Assembly: GCA_028274465.1 (NCBI GenBank)
Contig: CM051457.1
Span: 99,881,982 to 99,945,981, forward strand
Direction: 5' to 3'
Length of the DNA: 64,000 bases
DNA from: Plantago ovata
Taxonomy: Eukaryota > Streptophyta > Magnoliopsida > Lamiales > Plantaginaceae
The notes under the pieces are model-generated. The model searched no databases. It worked only from the letters and a program-made list of their open reading frames with translations, and was not told where the DNA came from. Positions within the stretch are counted from its first letter, which is position 1; every line of letters begins with the position of its first letter. The translations under genes were made by a program, and so were the position numbers. Below, one piece after another: positions 30,613 to 43,754 of this stretch.

Positions 30613-32521
30613 TTTTAGGAAATTTGACTAATTCCCAAAATGTCCCTACCAAGCCGACATTGACTGAACCGACTGGAACGGTTCAACAGGTCATGTCGGA
30701 ACCAACTCCCCAGGATACAGTTGCAACCGTTGCACCTGAACCACGTGCAACTGTTGCATCTGACCCGCCTTCAACTGTTCAACAGATTGAACAAGTTGAA
30801 CCATCTCACAATCAGAATATACAGCCAGTACAACCAAACAAACCCGCACTCCGTCGGTCTAAAAGGTTAGAAGTGAGAGTTTCAAAGAAGATAAGTTTAC
30901 TCTTGGAGGATGACAAGTTTGAACTTGACTTATCTCACAAAGATGACCCTAAGACTTACAAAGAAGCAATGTTGGACATTGATTCAAGAAGGTGGCAAGA
31001 AGCCATGAAATCCGAAATAGACTCAATGTATGAGAATCAAGTATGGGACTTGGTTGATGCACCAGAAGGGGTTAGACCTATCGGTTGCAAATGGGTTTTC
31101 AAGAGGAAAACAGATGCTGATGGCAACATACAGACATACAAGGCTAGGCTGGTGGCGAAAGGTTATAGTCAACGATATGGTATCGATTATGACGAAACCT
31201 TTTCACCAGTAGCCAATCTTAAGTCTATTCAAATTTTACTTGCTATAGCAGCATACTATGATTATGAGATTTGGCAAATGGATGTGAAAACTGCTTTCCT
31301 TAACGGAAATCTCGAGGAAGAGGTGTATATGATACAACCTGAAGGTTTTACATCTGAGTCAAATCCCAAATTAGTTTGCAAGCTAAAGAGATTCATTTAT
31401 GGACTAAAGCAAGCCTCAAGGAGTTGGAATATTCGCTTTGATGAAGCAGTCAAATCGTTTGACTACATCAGATGTGCGAAAGACCCATGCGTTTATGTTA
31501 AACGCAGCGATGCTGGAATTGTTTTCATGGTTATATATGTTGATGACATATTAATCATGGGAAACAATGTCCAAATGTTACGATCCACAAAGGAGTGGTT
31601 ATCTAAGACTTTCTCGATGAAAGACTTAGGTGAAGCCTGTTACATTCTTGGAATCAAAATCCATAGGGATAGATCCCGAAGATTGTTAGGGTTGTCACAG
31701 TCCACATATGTCGACAAAATAGTGAAACGCTTTAATATGGATGGATCCAATAAAGGTTTCTTACCAGCTAGACGTGGCGTCGCTCTCACTACGAAGGATA
31801 GTCCTTCTACAGATGAGGAGATCGAACACATGAAAAGAATCCCATATGCGTCAGCTATTGGATCTATCATGTATGCCATGAATTGTACAAGGCCAGATGT
31901 GGCATATGCGCTTAGCTGTACTTGTCGACACCAACAAAATCCAGGTATGAAACACTGGACAGCTGTGAAAGCAATTCTTAAGTATCTTAGAAGAACTAAA
32001 CATTCCTTTTTGGTATATGGTGGACAACAAGAGTTGTGAATGAGTGGTATGTCGATGCTGGTTTCCAATCAGACCCAGACGACTACAAATCACAAACTGG
32101 GTATGTGTTTACACTCAATGGTGGAGCCGTCACTTGGAAGAGTTCAAAGCAATCCACCTTGGTTGATTCTACGACCGAATCCAAGTACATTGCTGCTGCA
32201 GAAGCCTCAAAGGAGGCTGTCTGGATTTCAGAATTCCTAAAGGAACTAGGGGTAGTTCCTAATAGTAGTCCTATAACGGTCTACTGCGACAACGAAGGCG
32301 CTGTTGCACAAGCAAAGGAACCAAGATCCACTAACAAGAATAAGCATGTACCTAGGAAGTATCATCTAATTAGAGAGATGATAGCTAGAGGAGAAGTATC
32401 TATAGAACGAGTTTCCACTGAGGAAAATGTGGCAGATCCTTTCACCAAAGTATTGAACATTGACAAACATGTTAGACATTTCAACAACATAGGTGTTAGA
32501 CACGTAGGTGATTGGCTCTAG
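30613..32521 (+). pseudogene. Element F reverse transcriptase-RNase H, part 2 of the polyprotein
   Basis: Continues the frame of part 1 right after the TTTTA duplication. It holds the pre-RT linker, QMDVKTAFLNG, YVDD (31536-31547) and the first RNase H block. At 32036-32039 a stop plus one-base shift breaks the frame just before the RNase H YVDAGF motif; the second frame (32036-32521) carries YCDN, ADPFTK and the terminal GDWL. It is about 80% similar by eye to element D. Confidence 0.9.
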
Positions 32522-32535
32522 GCCAAGTGGGAGAT

Positions 32536-33725
32536 TGAAAGTATATATGTCCTAGAGACAACCTACGATAGGGACGATATGTACTTGATCACATTCAGTT
32601 ATTGTTATTTATGTTCATTTATTTATACATTATTAAATACAATTGGCATTACATTTTTATGAATACATTATTTGGTTGTTTGAATTATTCGATAAAATGT
32701 TCCCAAGGACTTAAGGTAATCACCAAGTTAGTGGGAGCTTGTGTGTCAATAATTAAGTCCTAAAATAAGCCACTAGCGGAAGGTCATTTTGAATGAACTT
32801 GGTTATTCATGATGAACATATGGACACTTTGGAGAGTGTTGGCATACCCAACCGAGAAACCATTCGGTAAAACTATTTAAGTGTCTATGGTAGTATCGGT
32901 GTGTAGGGTGATGTTAGTAGTCCTTGGACTTGAGGCCAATACTACATCATATGTGGAATAATGTACTTTGACCATGCGCAACGCTTGCACTCTTAAAGTA
33001 GGATAGATACGGCTGGGTACATTAGGAAGCATATGGTTTGAGTGATTGGGCCAAGATAGGATTCATTCCTCCGTAATAGATACTAGGAGAGAATACTCAC
33101 TTCTCATATTTAGTGCGATCACAAAACCGGTGGCCACCGTATGTGAATATGTCAAAATGGTATTTGGACATAATTCATAGATCGACTAATAAGATTGAGA
33201 GACAATGAATGAAGTTATTAGAATAGACACATAACCATATTCTAGACTCATTCGAGTATTCGTGAATGAAGGGACCGTATCATCAAAGTACCTTACGCTA
33301 CAGGTGGTTTGTTTTACTCACAAACGTTCCTTGCATATTATTAACATTGTCTGATAAATTGTCTAGGAATTTATTATGACCTTAATTGGATTGTTGCTTA
33401 ATATGTAAGGCCCTATGGGTCACACTTCAAGGTGGTGTTTCGACAAACGAGCTATGTATATTGGATTAAATATTAATTAGATTAATATTAAATTATTATA
33501 CAAAATATATAATGGAATTATTATTAATTAGATTAATATTAATTTATTATATGTGAAATATATTTTAGAAATATAATTAATTGATTTAAATTGGATATAA
33601 TTAATTAATTGAAGACTTGTGCACTTGGACGGAATTGGATTGGAATCCAATTAAGGAAGAGAAGCTGGGCCAAAGAGGCCTAGCAATGTTGAAGTTGCAG
33701 CTGGGCCGGTTGGCCCAGCTGCTGC
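32536..33725 (+). mobile_element. 3' LTR of element F, first part
   Basis: Starts TGAAAGTATATATG after the polypurine tract AAGTGGGAGAT and runs to GCTGC (33721-33725), where an antisense nest of 19.5 kb interrupts it. It resumes after the second GCTGC at 53225. Total LTR length without the nest is about 1.88 kb. Confidence 0.85.
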
Positions 33726-34101
33726 TGTTAGTAATTGTAGGAAATTACCTCTAAGGTTAATGCAGCGGAATTCAAAATTTTCCTACATGGATCGTTGATC
33801 AAATGATCATTTAACATGCTTCATATAAATGACTTACCCGTTATCCAGCTTCCAGTTTCCATTAATGAATGATTTAATCATGAATTTGTTCTTCAAAGAA
33901 CAATTGATGATCTTCTAAAGATTCTGACTGAACTCAGAACAATTCTAAGCTACCTACGTACCCTCAGGATCAAGTCAAACGTAGTTCAATTCTCCGTTGA
34001 TGAATTCTCCATGGATGCTAGGAAATTCATATTCAAATCTACATTAAGCAAAACAAGAAATCTCAAAGATAATAATAAAAGAGAATTAATCAAAGAAGAA
34101 A

Positions 34102-34469
34102 AAGTCAAAGAAAGAAAGAGAAGGAGCTATCCATTCCATCTTCCATTGTCACGGATCAATTACTTAGGAGAAGATCGGAGATCGGGGGGAATTTCTTGGA
34201 ATAGAAGCGGAGTTGGAAAAAGAGAGTTGGAAAGTCCTTTTCTGCATTCTTCCCCCAAGTTCTTTGGCTTTCTTCCCAGCTTGGGACTCCGTGCTTGTTT
34301 CTTCTCTAGATCGGGACTGGCTTCCTTGGGTTTGAGGTCTTTTCACTAAAGCATTCTATCCTCTCATTTTCCGAGTGTGGAAGCAAAGACCGCCCCACCA
34401 ATAGATAGATACAAATAGGAATAACCGAACCACGTCTACAAAATGCCAGTACCATGCAGCTGCTTCAAG
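34102..34469 (-). other. cox3: Mitochondrial DNA insertion including the cox3 3' end
   Basis: On the minus strand, 34466 down to 34386 reads [18 protein letters not shown] and then VSIYWWGG, the C-terminal end of plant mitochondrial cytochrome c oxidase subunit 3. The codon for the residue after DVV is CGG, where the mature protein has Trp; this is a typical C-to-U edited site, so the source was DNA and not edited RNA. The rest of the segment looks like mitochondrial spacer. The equivalent point in the right LTR (about 51600) lacks it, leaving a short AAGAAA-type overlap. It is a nuclear mitochondrial insert, not a functional gene. Confidence 0.75.
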
Positions 34470-34627
34470 AAAGAAGTTAGAACGAATACAACCGTGTAGA
34501 AACCCTAGAGAGAAGGAGAGCTCAAAGCCATAAGCAGCAACAACACGTATCAAAACCCTATTGATCAATGTCAGCCGCATGGACTGAATATATCTGTATA
34601 AAACACATAATCTATTTTTCATGGGCC

Positions 34628-34682
34628 TGGCCCAGTCGGGTGGTATGCTAGTTAATGAGCTGGAGGTCTTGGGTTCGAAACC
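34628..34682 (+). promoter_or_regulatory. tRNA-like A box and B box in the H LTR
   Basis: TGGCCCAGTCGG (34628-34639) and GGTTCGAAACC (34672-34682) fit pol III A and B boxes with usual spacing. Orientation is opposite to the LTR. It is present in the right LTR (51760-51814) but not seen in the LTR of element F, so it may be a SINE-like insertion in the H subfamily. Confidence 0.6.
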
Positions 34683-36095
34683 CACTACTATATCTACTTT
34701 TCTTTTGGGCTTTTAACACTTTAACCTCATTCTAAATTGGTTCAAATGCACATTCTAACTTTAATTAATTAAATCCAATTTAATTTAATTATTCTTTTCT
34801 TCTTTTATTAATTAAATCTAATTTAATTAATTTACTTTCTAAAAGTATAAATTAATTAAGTACATTGAATTCAATTAAACTTAATTAATTAATTCTATCA
34901 AATTGAACATTCTCAACAATATCAAATTAAATATTTATCAATCCAATTGATATTTTATTTAATATAGTAATTTAAGTCATAAATCCAATTTTAACTTAAT
35001 TAATGATTTCCATCAAATGAAATGTCATTGACAATAGTAAATCAATCTTATCAATCCAATTGACATTTAATTTACCCTAATGCTTAATCGGGAGAATTAT
35101 CACCTAGTTGTATATGACCCATAGGCCCTCACATATTAGGCAATGATCAAACCAAGATCTCAGTGAATATTCCTAGACAATCGTCACTAGACAATACTAA
35201 TATGTAAGGAACGTTTGTCGAGGAGATACAAACTGCCTGTGATGTAGAGTACTTTGATGATACGGTCCTTTTATTCTCGAATACTCGAATGAGTCAAGAA
35301 TATGGATTAGTATCTATTCCAATAACTCATCCATTGTCTCTCAATCTTCTTAGTCGATCTAGATGATTATGTCCAAACACCATTTTGACATATATCTTTG
35401 CAGTGGCCACTGACTAATGATCGCGCTAAATATGAGATGTAGAGTATTCTCTTCTTGAATCTATTCGGAGGAATGAATCCTTATCTTGGTCCAATCACTC
35501 ACACCATATGCTTCCTAATATACCCAACGCATGCCGTATCTACCCTACTTTAAGAGTGCAAGCGTTGCACATGGTCAAAGTATATTATGGCACATATGAT
35601 GTAGTATTGACCTCAAGTCTGAGGACTATTACATCACCCTACAATTCGATACTCCCATAGACACTTAAATAGAATTTACCAAATGGTTTCTCGGCTGGGT
35701 ATGCCAACACTATCCAAAGTGTCCATGTGTCCATCATGAATAACCAAGCTATTCGCAGCAGTGAGAACTACTACATCCTCGAAGGATCTGATGCAACACA
35801 TGCTAGTCTCTATCGCATCATTGATATCCCATATCTCAATGACCATCAACTAGTGGCTAATTTTAGGACTTAAGTTCTGACACGCAAGCTCCCACTAACT
35901 TGGTGATTATCTTTAGTCCTTGGGAACATCTTACAGAATAATGTAAACAACCAAATAATCTATTCGGTAAATGTAATGCCAATTGTATTTATGTATGTTT
36001 AAATAAATGTAACATAAATAAATACCAATAAGCTGAATGCGGTAAAGTACATATCGTCCTTAATGTTGGTTGTCTCTAGGACATATATACTTTCA

Positions 36096-39000
36096 ATCTC
36101 CCACTTGGCCTAGAGTCAATCACTCATGTGTGTCCAACATTTAGATTCCTGGAATGGCTAACTTGTCTCTCCAAAGACAAGGTTTTGTGAAAGAATCAGC
36201 GTAGTGTACTCACGGAGAAATTACTTTATTTGTTTATGTTGCAATCTATCAGTTGTTTCCAAACCAATGATAGTGTCTCAGTAGATCAATGCTAGTATCA
36301 TAAGATATTGGTTCCTTTGCATATGCAGTCGCATTAGTATAATCGCAATTTCACAATTCGATTACTAACACTTGGAACTGCCCCTTGTTCTTCTAAGAAC
36401 CTTCTAGCATAATCATACAGGACATAGGTTGTTGAATCTATACATCATTAGATCTAATCTAATATGATACTATTACTAAGATGAATACAAAACTATAATT
36501 GCGATAAGTCCAATCATCACATTTATAATGAAGCTTACTACTCATATATCCAGTATATATCTAAGCTATAAGCTCCCACTGTCCATGAAATCCGTTGATA
36601 ATTCTAAGTCACCTTGACTGTTTGATGTATCACATTTGTACATTTTAGGCGATGGTTGCACTATACAACATCGTGTATATGTACGGAGTTCATACTTCAA
36701 TAAGACAATCTAAAATTGACAGTATAACCATGTGATAATGATAATAGATTCTCCTAGAATTCTATTATTGTTTATCAACACATTATTTATTCAAAATAGT
36801 GAATATCATGTAGAATTTGAATATTCTCTTGAACCTATTCAACAAGGTTTCAATATGAGAATATCCTATAAACTTTCATTCAAGCCCCCTTCACAATGGA
36901 ATACTTGAATGACCAATATTTGACTGTTAACATGGAAGCTATTTCATATGATGTTGGTGTCAAACATTTTCAATCATATAGATAAGAGCTTCTCACAAAC
37001 ACTTATAAAGATGTACAGATCATTCATCTACTTTTGAAATAAGTTAAACCAATTTACTTATTTCAATTGTAAATGATCAAACTCCTAGAGGCCTGCATAA
37101 GTCCATAATGGTCTTATTTGATTTGCATATCCATACATGATTTGAATTCGACACTAAGTCCTATAACTGTGTCAAACAAAACACACTTTACAATAAAGTT
37201 TCTCCTCAGAAAGTGGTATAGGCTTGTTGTCGAATATATCATGCAATTATTAGATGCTCATGCAAGCAAAATCTTATAGGACTGGTCTATCATCCAACCA
37301 ATAGATAATATATAGTATGTCTCCCAGACTCAACTATATAATTTTGATTGTCCTGCACTATGCAGGCATAGACTCTGTTGTTGATATAATACTTTCTTGA
37401 AAGAAACTACTACTATGTAATAATAAAATATCAATTTACTTAAGTTCTAAACTTAAGTAATCTCTAGTCCATCTCTTAAGATCCTATGGCTTTAAGCCAC
37501 CTCTCAAAATCGATATCAAATACCATTTTGTTAGCTATAGGTTATAAACTCATCCCGGCGAGTATGTGAGTAAATAATCGTGATCCTTCTTAAGGATTCC
37601 ATACAATTCAATTTGTCATGACAATTTACTTAACCTAGGAGTTTGTTCATTTGCGTTCGAATTCATTTAATTATCCTGAATGTTATGAGGCACTCTAATA
37701 TTGGGACACCTAATAAATTATAGTGATCAAAGTAACACTCAAATGCTAACCTTGCTACGAAGAATGTGCAACCTTTAAATTGCACTGTTTCAACTTATGG
37801 GAATAACTTATTCATCAAAAGATTACTCTCCAAATGGTTTCATTAGCTTATGGGCATTACCAAGTAACTTACTCCCACTAACCTCAAGCTAGCACTGTTG
37901 ACTCTTCATCTGAATCTTTGTCATAGTTAAGTGACAAGTTATCAGCCTCATTAGTTAATTTGTGCTCTTGAAACCATTTCAAATTTTGTACTTCTATCTG
38001 GTTTATTCCTTGTAAACTCCAAGTCTTACAAGAATAGCATATGCCAAGAAACAACATCTAATTTTTTTTCTTTATGATGATAGAGGTAAAGTTTCACAAA
38101 TTAATACATTCTAAAATCCTATTAATCATGAAGAACTTTAATACATATATGGGACAATCCCATATTCAACTATGTAATAAAGAATCTTACAACATAACTA
38201 TTATGTGTCTCTAAGACTGATTTAGTAAGGATATAACTAGGATACATATTGAGCTTCAATTGCACGTGTAACAAAGTATTTGGTTTAATCTATGTCGAAC
38301 ATAGCATTTTCATTTCAATGGAACCCATCATGGGTGATTAACCATGTCTAACAAGGTTTAATTAATTCCACTCTATTAGAACCCATGACCTTTTATAACA
38401 ATCCATAACCATGTTGTAAGTACTATTCAATTGACTCAATCAAAGAATAAAATACTTCATATAACGTGTTTATATTCTATTCAGCATTGTGACTTTGTAC
38501 TTCTCAAGGGCAATGAACTTGCATCTTCACAAGCGCAAGTGGTTAGACCAAGGAAAATATAAAGCACATGGTGAATTAGGACATTTCCAAATTTGAATGC
38601 TCACACATTGCCTTGCAATGTGTGTCATCTCAAATTGTTATTTGATATTCATCCCTTTCCAAAAAGATCTAGTGAATACCATTTAATTATAAGATAATAC
38701 TTACAATCCATATGTTTCAAAACAAATGGTGTCAAGTAGTCTAACTTACTTAACACTTGTCATTCGTATCTCGCAAGTTCAACCAAGTTGACAAATAACA
38801 TAATTTTGGGAAATTGGCTTGTTATGTTTGGTCTTCTTGTTGTGTGTTGAGAAAGTCATGTCTTATGATTAAGAACTTTTGATCCATGTTCTTGAAGACG
38901 TCTACCTCTATACTATTAGTGTGACTAAATAGTAGATAAATCCATTATCGTCTTAACAAGTACAGAAACAATGTTCTTAACACATGAAATCAATAGTCAA

Positions 39001-39990
39001 ATAATTTCATTTGTAATTAGTATCCAATACTAAAATTACTTCATAGACATAACCAACTTTCAATACGCAATAATGTGCTTGAATCTTTAAGAAATAGTTG
39101 CTTTAAGTTCAAGGAATTAAACTTTGCTACCCATACTCTCATTGAATTACTATAATTGCAATAGAGTATTATTCGTTAGACATTTACTCTTTCTTCCAAG
39201 TTCCAAGGTCATCTTTAAGATAAATGGAAATATACTTAGAGCAGCTCTTAGTATATTTATTCTATTTTCCATTCCTTGCGGATTGGTTTAATAGAACTGC
39301 TCAGTATGAGCACCATTATCCATGGACGATGTTCTTGCAAAAGACTATGAGTAGTAAGCAGCTTTAGTCAATCTCACTTCTATTGTATTTAATATTCACT
39401 GTGAAATTAATACAAATCATGAAGTGACTTACTAACAAATTAATTGAAGAAATGTTGAGCAATATTCTCTAAGAATTCCAACATCCTCAATTGACTTTCT
39501 TATTCCAAATAATATGGGAGCTTGTGAAAAGAAATCGAATTTCAACATTTAAAGACAATACGCATTGACTATCATGAGAACTTGTACTCCCACTGATTTA
39601 GCCAAACTCTATAATAGAGGTTGACCAAAGTCATTGTTCATCATACATGTTCTTAGAGGTATCTTCTATAATGTCTTCATATTCTCATGTTGTGTAAGCT
39701 ACTTGTGTACCACACACGCCTAAGTCGAATACGTTACCTAGTTGTCCTTGTATTTAATATAAGTATTCTTGTCCAACTCGAAATACTCAAATTCAAACAC
39801 AAGACAATCTTGGGTACGTGCTTGTCCAAGACAAACTCAATTAAATCAAACGGAAATAACAGTACAGTCAAAATGGCATTGGTAAATAAATCAAACTAGT
39901 CGTACTAATCAATGCCATTCTACAACAACCTTATAAAACATAATGTAAATAAGCGTGAATTAAATTTAACTCTAATTAAATAACAATTCA
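36096..39990 (-). pseudogene. Heavily degraded copia pol and gag of element H
   Basis: Almost no open frames. Identity comes from position and from small islands on the minus strand: the polypurine motif AAGTGGGAGAT and the GDWL-stop equivalent at 36096-36125, an ADSFTK-like remnant of the RNase H motif near 36190-36215, and YAKEP with a YCDN-like remnant at about 36305-36350. Further left-to-right the sequence is A/T-rich and I cannot place domains. Far more decayed than F or D although its LTRs still look recognisable. Confidence 0.6.
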
Positions 39991-40514
39991 CAATATCCTC
40001 ATTCAGCGACTAAATAATCAAGGCCTTTTGACTTATTTAGTTCCATTAATTTTATCATATTCACCGACCCCATTGGAAGAAAACGGATTCATTTCTAATA
40101 TGAATCTTAATGGCCAAGATCCAAATCTGCACTACTACAGCCCCTGCTATGGCTGATCACTGTAATAGCCAAATAAGGTAGGTATCTAAACCAATTGTAT
40201 AATACAACTCTTGGTTGACCAAAGCTACTTTGATCGACGTCCTATAGGCTATGCCTGACGCTATGGCGACTCGACATAGCCCAAGTAAGTCACAGCCATC
40301 ACACAGTACCAACTATGGACCTATGAAAGAGATTTTCCATCGGCAAACAGAGTAAACACTATGGTGCATATTATTCATGAGATTAGATGGTTCCATTCAT
40401 CATTCAATTATGATGGGTGATGTCGTGCGATCAAATCGAGACTTAAATTTTAGATGGGGAACATTTATGTCGGGGTATTTAATCGCTTAAACAAGATCTT
40501 AGATAACTTTCAAA

Positions 40515-40680
40515 TATTGGGTGCCGCCTACCCACACATACAATACGCGGACAAACAAATAATGAGTGCCGCCTACTCATGCATACAATATGCGGACAAG
40601 CAAGTAATGGGTGCCGCCTACCCATGCATATGACAGATGCGGTCCGGAAACTAGTGGGTGCCGTCTACCCATACAAAGCG
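40515..40680 (-). repeat. Covarying hairpin tandem repeats, antisense in element H
   Basis: On the plus strand the arms are GGGT/ACCC, ATGAGT/ACTCAT, ATGGGT/ACCCAT and TGGGT/ACCCA around GCCGCCT (GCCGTCT in the last). The last unit recurs at 42150-42170 in the duplication. The same stem variants as in element F are kept. Confidence 0.8.
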
Positions 40681-43475
40681 GACATAGAGTGCTATACTGA
40701 TTTAAAGTAAATCATATAGACATTCAAACATATGTGAGCAAGTAATTGTGAGTTACAGTTTATAAGAAAATATAATTTCTCTCATCTTTATACTTCTAAA
40801 GTAATTATAAATGTTTTATTTCAGAAATGAAACATTTACTAATTTATTTTTAAGAAATTAAAATATATTATAAATCCAATTTACAATAATTTATAAGTCA
40901 TAAACCGAATTTATGAATTTTCTAGAAATTTATAAACATTTAAAACAAGTTTCTACATTAATATAATCTTCTAAAGAATATATTAATATTTTAAACTTAG
41001 TTTATAAACAATGTCAAACATGTATCTAAACATTAATATAAATCTCCAAAATTAATGTTATGGCACAAATGTAATTTATAAACTATTTATAAATCAAATA
41101 TTAAGTTTCTAAAACTCTAGGGGTCCATTTTAAATTTCCAGAACACTTATACGAAGTCTCTAAAACTTATCAGGGTTAAATTGAACATACCAAGTAGTAA
41201 AGGGCTAATGCACAATTTCCAGAAGTACAAAAATCTAATTTAATTGGACTGAATTGAAGTTTTAAATAATCGGGAACTGAAATTAGTAGTCTCAACAGTA
41301 CAGGGGCCTCAGCTACAATAAGACAGAAGAATGTGTCAAATTGTAACAGAAGTCCCTTATCTTCTGCATCCTTACAAAACATCCCCAATATTTTATAAAA
41401 CTCAATTCAATCCCTGATCTTTTGTGAACTTGCATTCAGGTCCCTGTTCTTTCCAAAAGCTTGCACCCATGTCCAACAATGGTGATTTAGAATTCAATTC
41501 GATTCTCATCCAATCCCAGTGTTCTAAACAATCAATCAACACCATAATCTGTTTCAACGATCATCTATAACCATTCGGATCGATCAAACAACATGAAAAT
41601 CAAACTTTCAAAAAAAATAAAATAAAAAAAATAATCGATCGTGAATCAAACTCGCGATTCCCGTTCGCGTTTCGTTTGATCGGAACCATTCTACTCTTAT
41701 CAAGGATCTCTGAATGGACGCCATTAATGGCGGATCTAGCTCTTCACCCTTCAAATTCAAATCGAATCTGGAAACGGACGGTACGGTTGAGGAGAGTACG
41801 GAAAACAGAGAAGAATGATGGTTTCACTTCGATGAACGGAGGTCAAAGCCGAGCTCCGGTGAAGCTTTAAGCTTCGTCTATGGTGGTCGAACAGAAGCAA
41901 GAAACCCAGTTTCTGATTTTGTTTAATTTAAGAAGATGAAAGTTTTCACTGTCTTCAATAGCTGTTATTCATTTGATTTCTAAGTTACCGTTGGATATTT
42001 ACTTGATTCTGTAAGCGCTGTGCGCGTCAAATATTATCATGGCATTTATTGCCGATCGTTGTTTTAAAAATTATTTCGGATTTTCTCTTTTCAAGAAATT
42101 ATTTTGTTTTTGAAAACCGGTACCGTTACAGATGCGGTCCGGAAACTAGTGGGTGCCGTCTACCCATACAAAGCGGACATAGAGTGCTATACTGATTTAA
42201 AGTAAATCATATAGACATTCAAACATATGTGATCAAGTAATTGTGAGTTACAGTTTGTAAGAAAATATAATTTGTCTCATCTTTATACTTCTAAAGTAGT
42301 TATAAATGTTTTATTTCAGAAATGAAACATTTACTAATTTTTTTTAAGAAATTAAAATATATTATAAATCCAATTTACAATAATTTATAAGTCATAAATC
42401 GAATTTATGAATTTTCTAGAAATTTATAAACATTTAAAACAAGTTTCTACATTAATATAATCTTCTAAAGAATATATTAATATTTTAAACTTAGTTTATA
42501 AACAATGTCAAACATGTATCTAAACATTAATATAAATCTCCAAGATTAATGTTATGGCACAAATGTAATTTATAAACTATTTATAAATCAAAATATTAAG
42601 TTTCTAAAACTCTAAGGGTCCATTTTAAATTTCCAGAAGACTTATACGAAGTCTCTAAAACTTATCAGGGTTAAATTGAACATACCAAGTAGTAAAGGGC
42701 TAATGCACAATTTCCAGAAGTACAAAAATCTAATTTAATATGACTGAATTGAAGTTTTAAATAATCAGGGACTGAAATTAGTAGTCTCAACAGTACAGGG
42801 GCCTCAGCTACAATAAGACAGAAGAATGTGTCAAATTGTAACAGAAGTCCCTTATCTTCTGCATCCTTACAAAACATCCCCAATATTTTTATAAAACTCA
42901 ATTCAATCCCTGATCTTTTGTGAACTTGCATTCAGGTCCCTGTTCTTTCCAAAAGCTTGCACCCATGTTCAACAATGGTGATTTTGAATTCAATTCGATT
43001 CTCATCCAATCCAAGTGTTATAAACAATCAATCAACACCATAATCTGTTTCAACGATCATCTATAACCATTCGGATCGATCAAACAACATGAAAATCAAA
43101 CTTTCAAAAAAAAAAAAAAAAATCGATCGTGAATCAAACTCGCGATTCCCTTTCGCGTTTCGTTTGATCGGAACCATTCTACTCTTATCAAGGATCTCTG
43201 AATCTGATCCTCAAAGGTTTGGATTGATTTAAGTTTGAAGGTTGTAGAGCTTCATGGACGCCATTAATGGCGGATCTAGCTCTTCACCCTTCAAATTCAA
43301 ATCGAATCTGGAAACGGACGGTACGGTTGAGGAGAGTACGGAAACCTGAGAAGAATGATGGTTTCACTTCGATGAACGGAGGTCAAAGCCGAGCTCCGGT
43401 GAAGCTTTAAGCTTCGTCTATGGTGGTCGAACAGAAGCAAGAAACGCAGTTTCTACTTTTGTTTAATTTAATAAG
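40635..43475 (-). repeat. 1.3 kb direct duplication around an LTR tail
   Basis: 40635-41934 and 42132-43475 are near-identical, both starting GATGCGGTCCGGAAACTAG. They flank 41935-42131, which ends ACCGGTACCGTTACA and matches the last part of the 27908-30612 LTR family. Small indels distinguish the copies (for example the A run near 41610 and 43110). Confidence 0.8.
41935..42131 (+). mobile_element. 3' fragment of a TGTAAC-family LTR
   Basis: Similar to 30400-30612 and to the complement of 46253-46460. It ends in the family terminus GTTACA; the 5' 2.6 kb is missing. Confidence 0.7.
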
Positions 43476-43690
43476 CCATTATTCATATTATGGTTCTAAG
43501 ACACAAACTCCAGTTTGTATACTCTCGACCTTTCAAGATCTTAATCCCAAATTAATACAAATGTCAATTGGATTAGCAAACCCAGTATTCATGAATTCTA
43601 AATTAACAAACCCATTTCATAAACATATTATATCAGAAATCAAATTTCTTCAAACTTGAAACTCACGATTATACATAAAATAACAAAAAA

Positions 43691-43754
43691 AAACTGGTAA
43701 ATAATTCATTCAATCAGCAAACCACGTGTAGCGTAGGGTACTTTGATGATACTG
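43691..43754 (-). mobile_element. Copia LTR fragment at the edge of copy B
   Basis: GTAGCGTAGGGTACTTTGATGATAC resembles the H LTR at 35240-35265 and 52373-52397. It is the target in which family X copy B starts. Confidence 0.45.

Larger units (their letters stand above)
33726..36095 (-). repeat. 3' LTR of element H (antisense), with mitochondrial insertion
   Basis: Plus-strand ends TGTTAGTAATTG and ATATACTTTCA, 2370 bp. It is about 370 bp longer than the right LTR because of the segment at 34102-34469. It also contains a tRNA-like segment (34628-34682). The LTR body has no coding capacity. Confidence 0.85.
39991..43690 (-). other. Leader of element H (antisense) with internal duplication
   Basis: Matches the complement of F's leader, including the end near gag (39990-40130) and the hairpin repeats (40515-40680). 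A segment of about 1.3 kb is present twice (40635-41934 and 42132-about 43475). The two copies are separated by about 197 bp that match the 3' end of the TGTAAC-family LTR. No genes seen. Confidence 0.7.

Noticed and set aside
34011..34349. 112-codon plus-strand frame in the H LTR
   Set aside because: It spans the junction of LTR and mitochondrial insert, so it is a chance frame.
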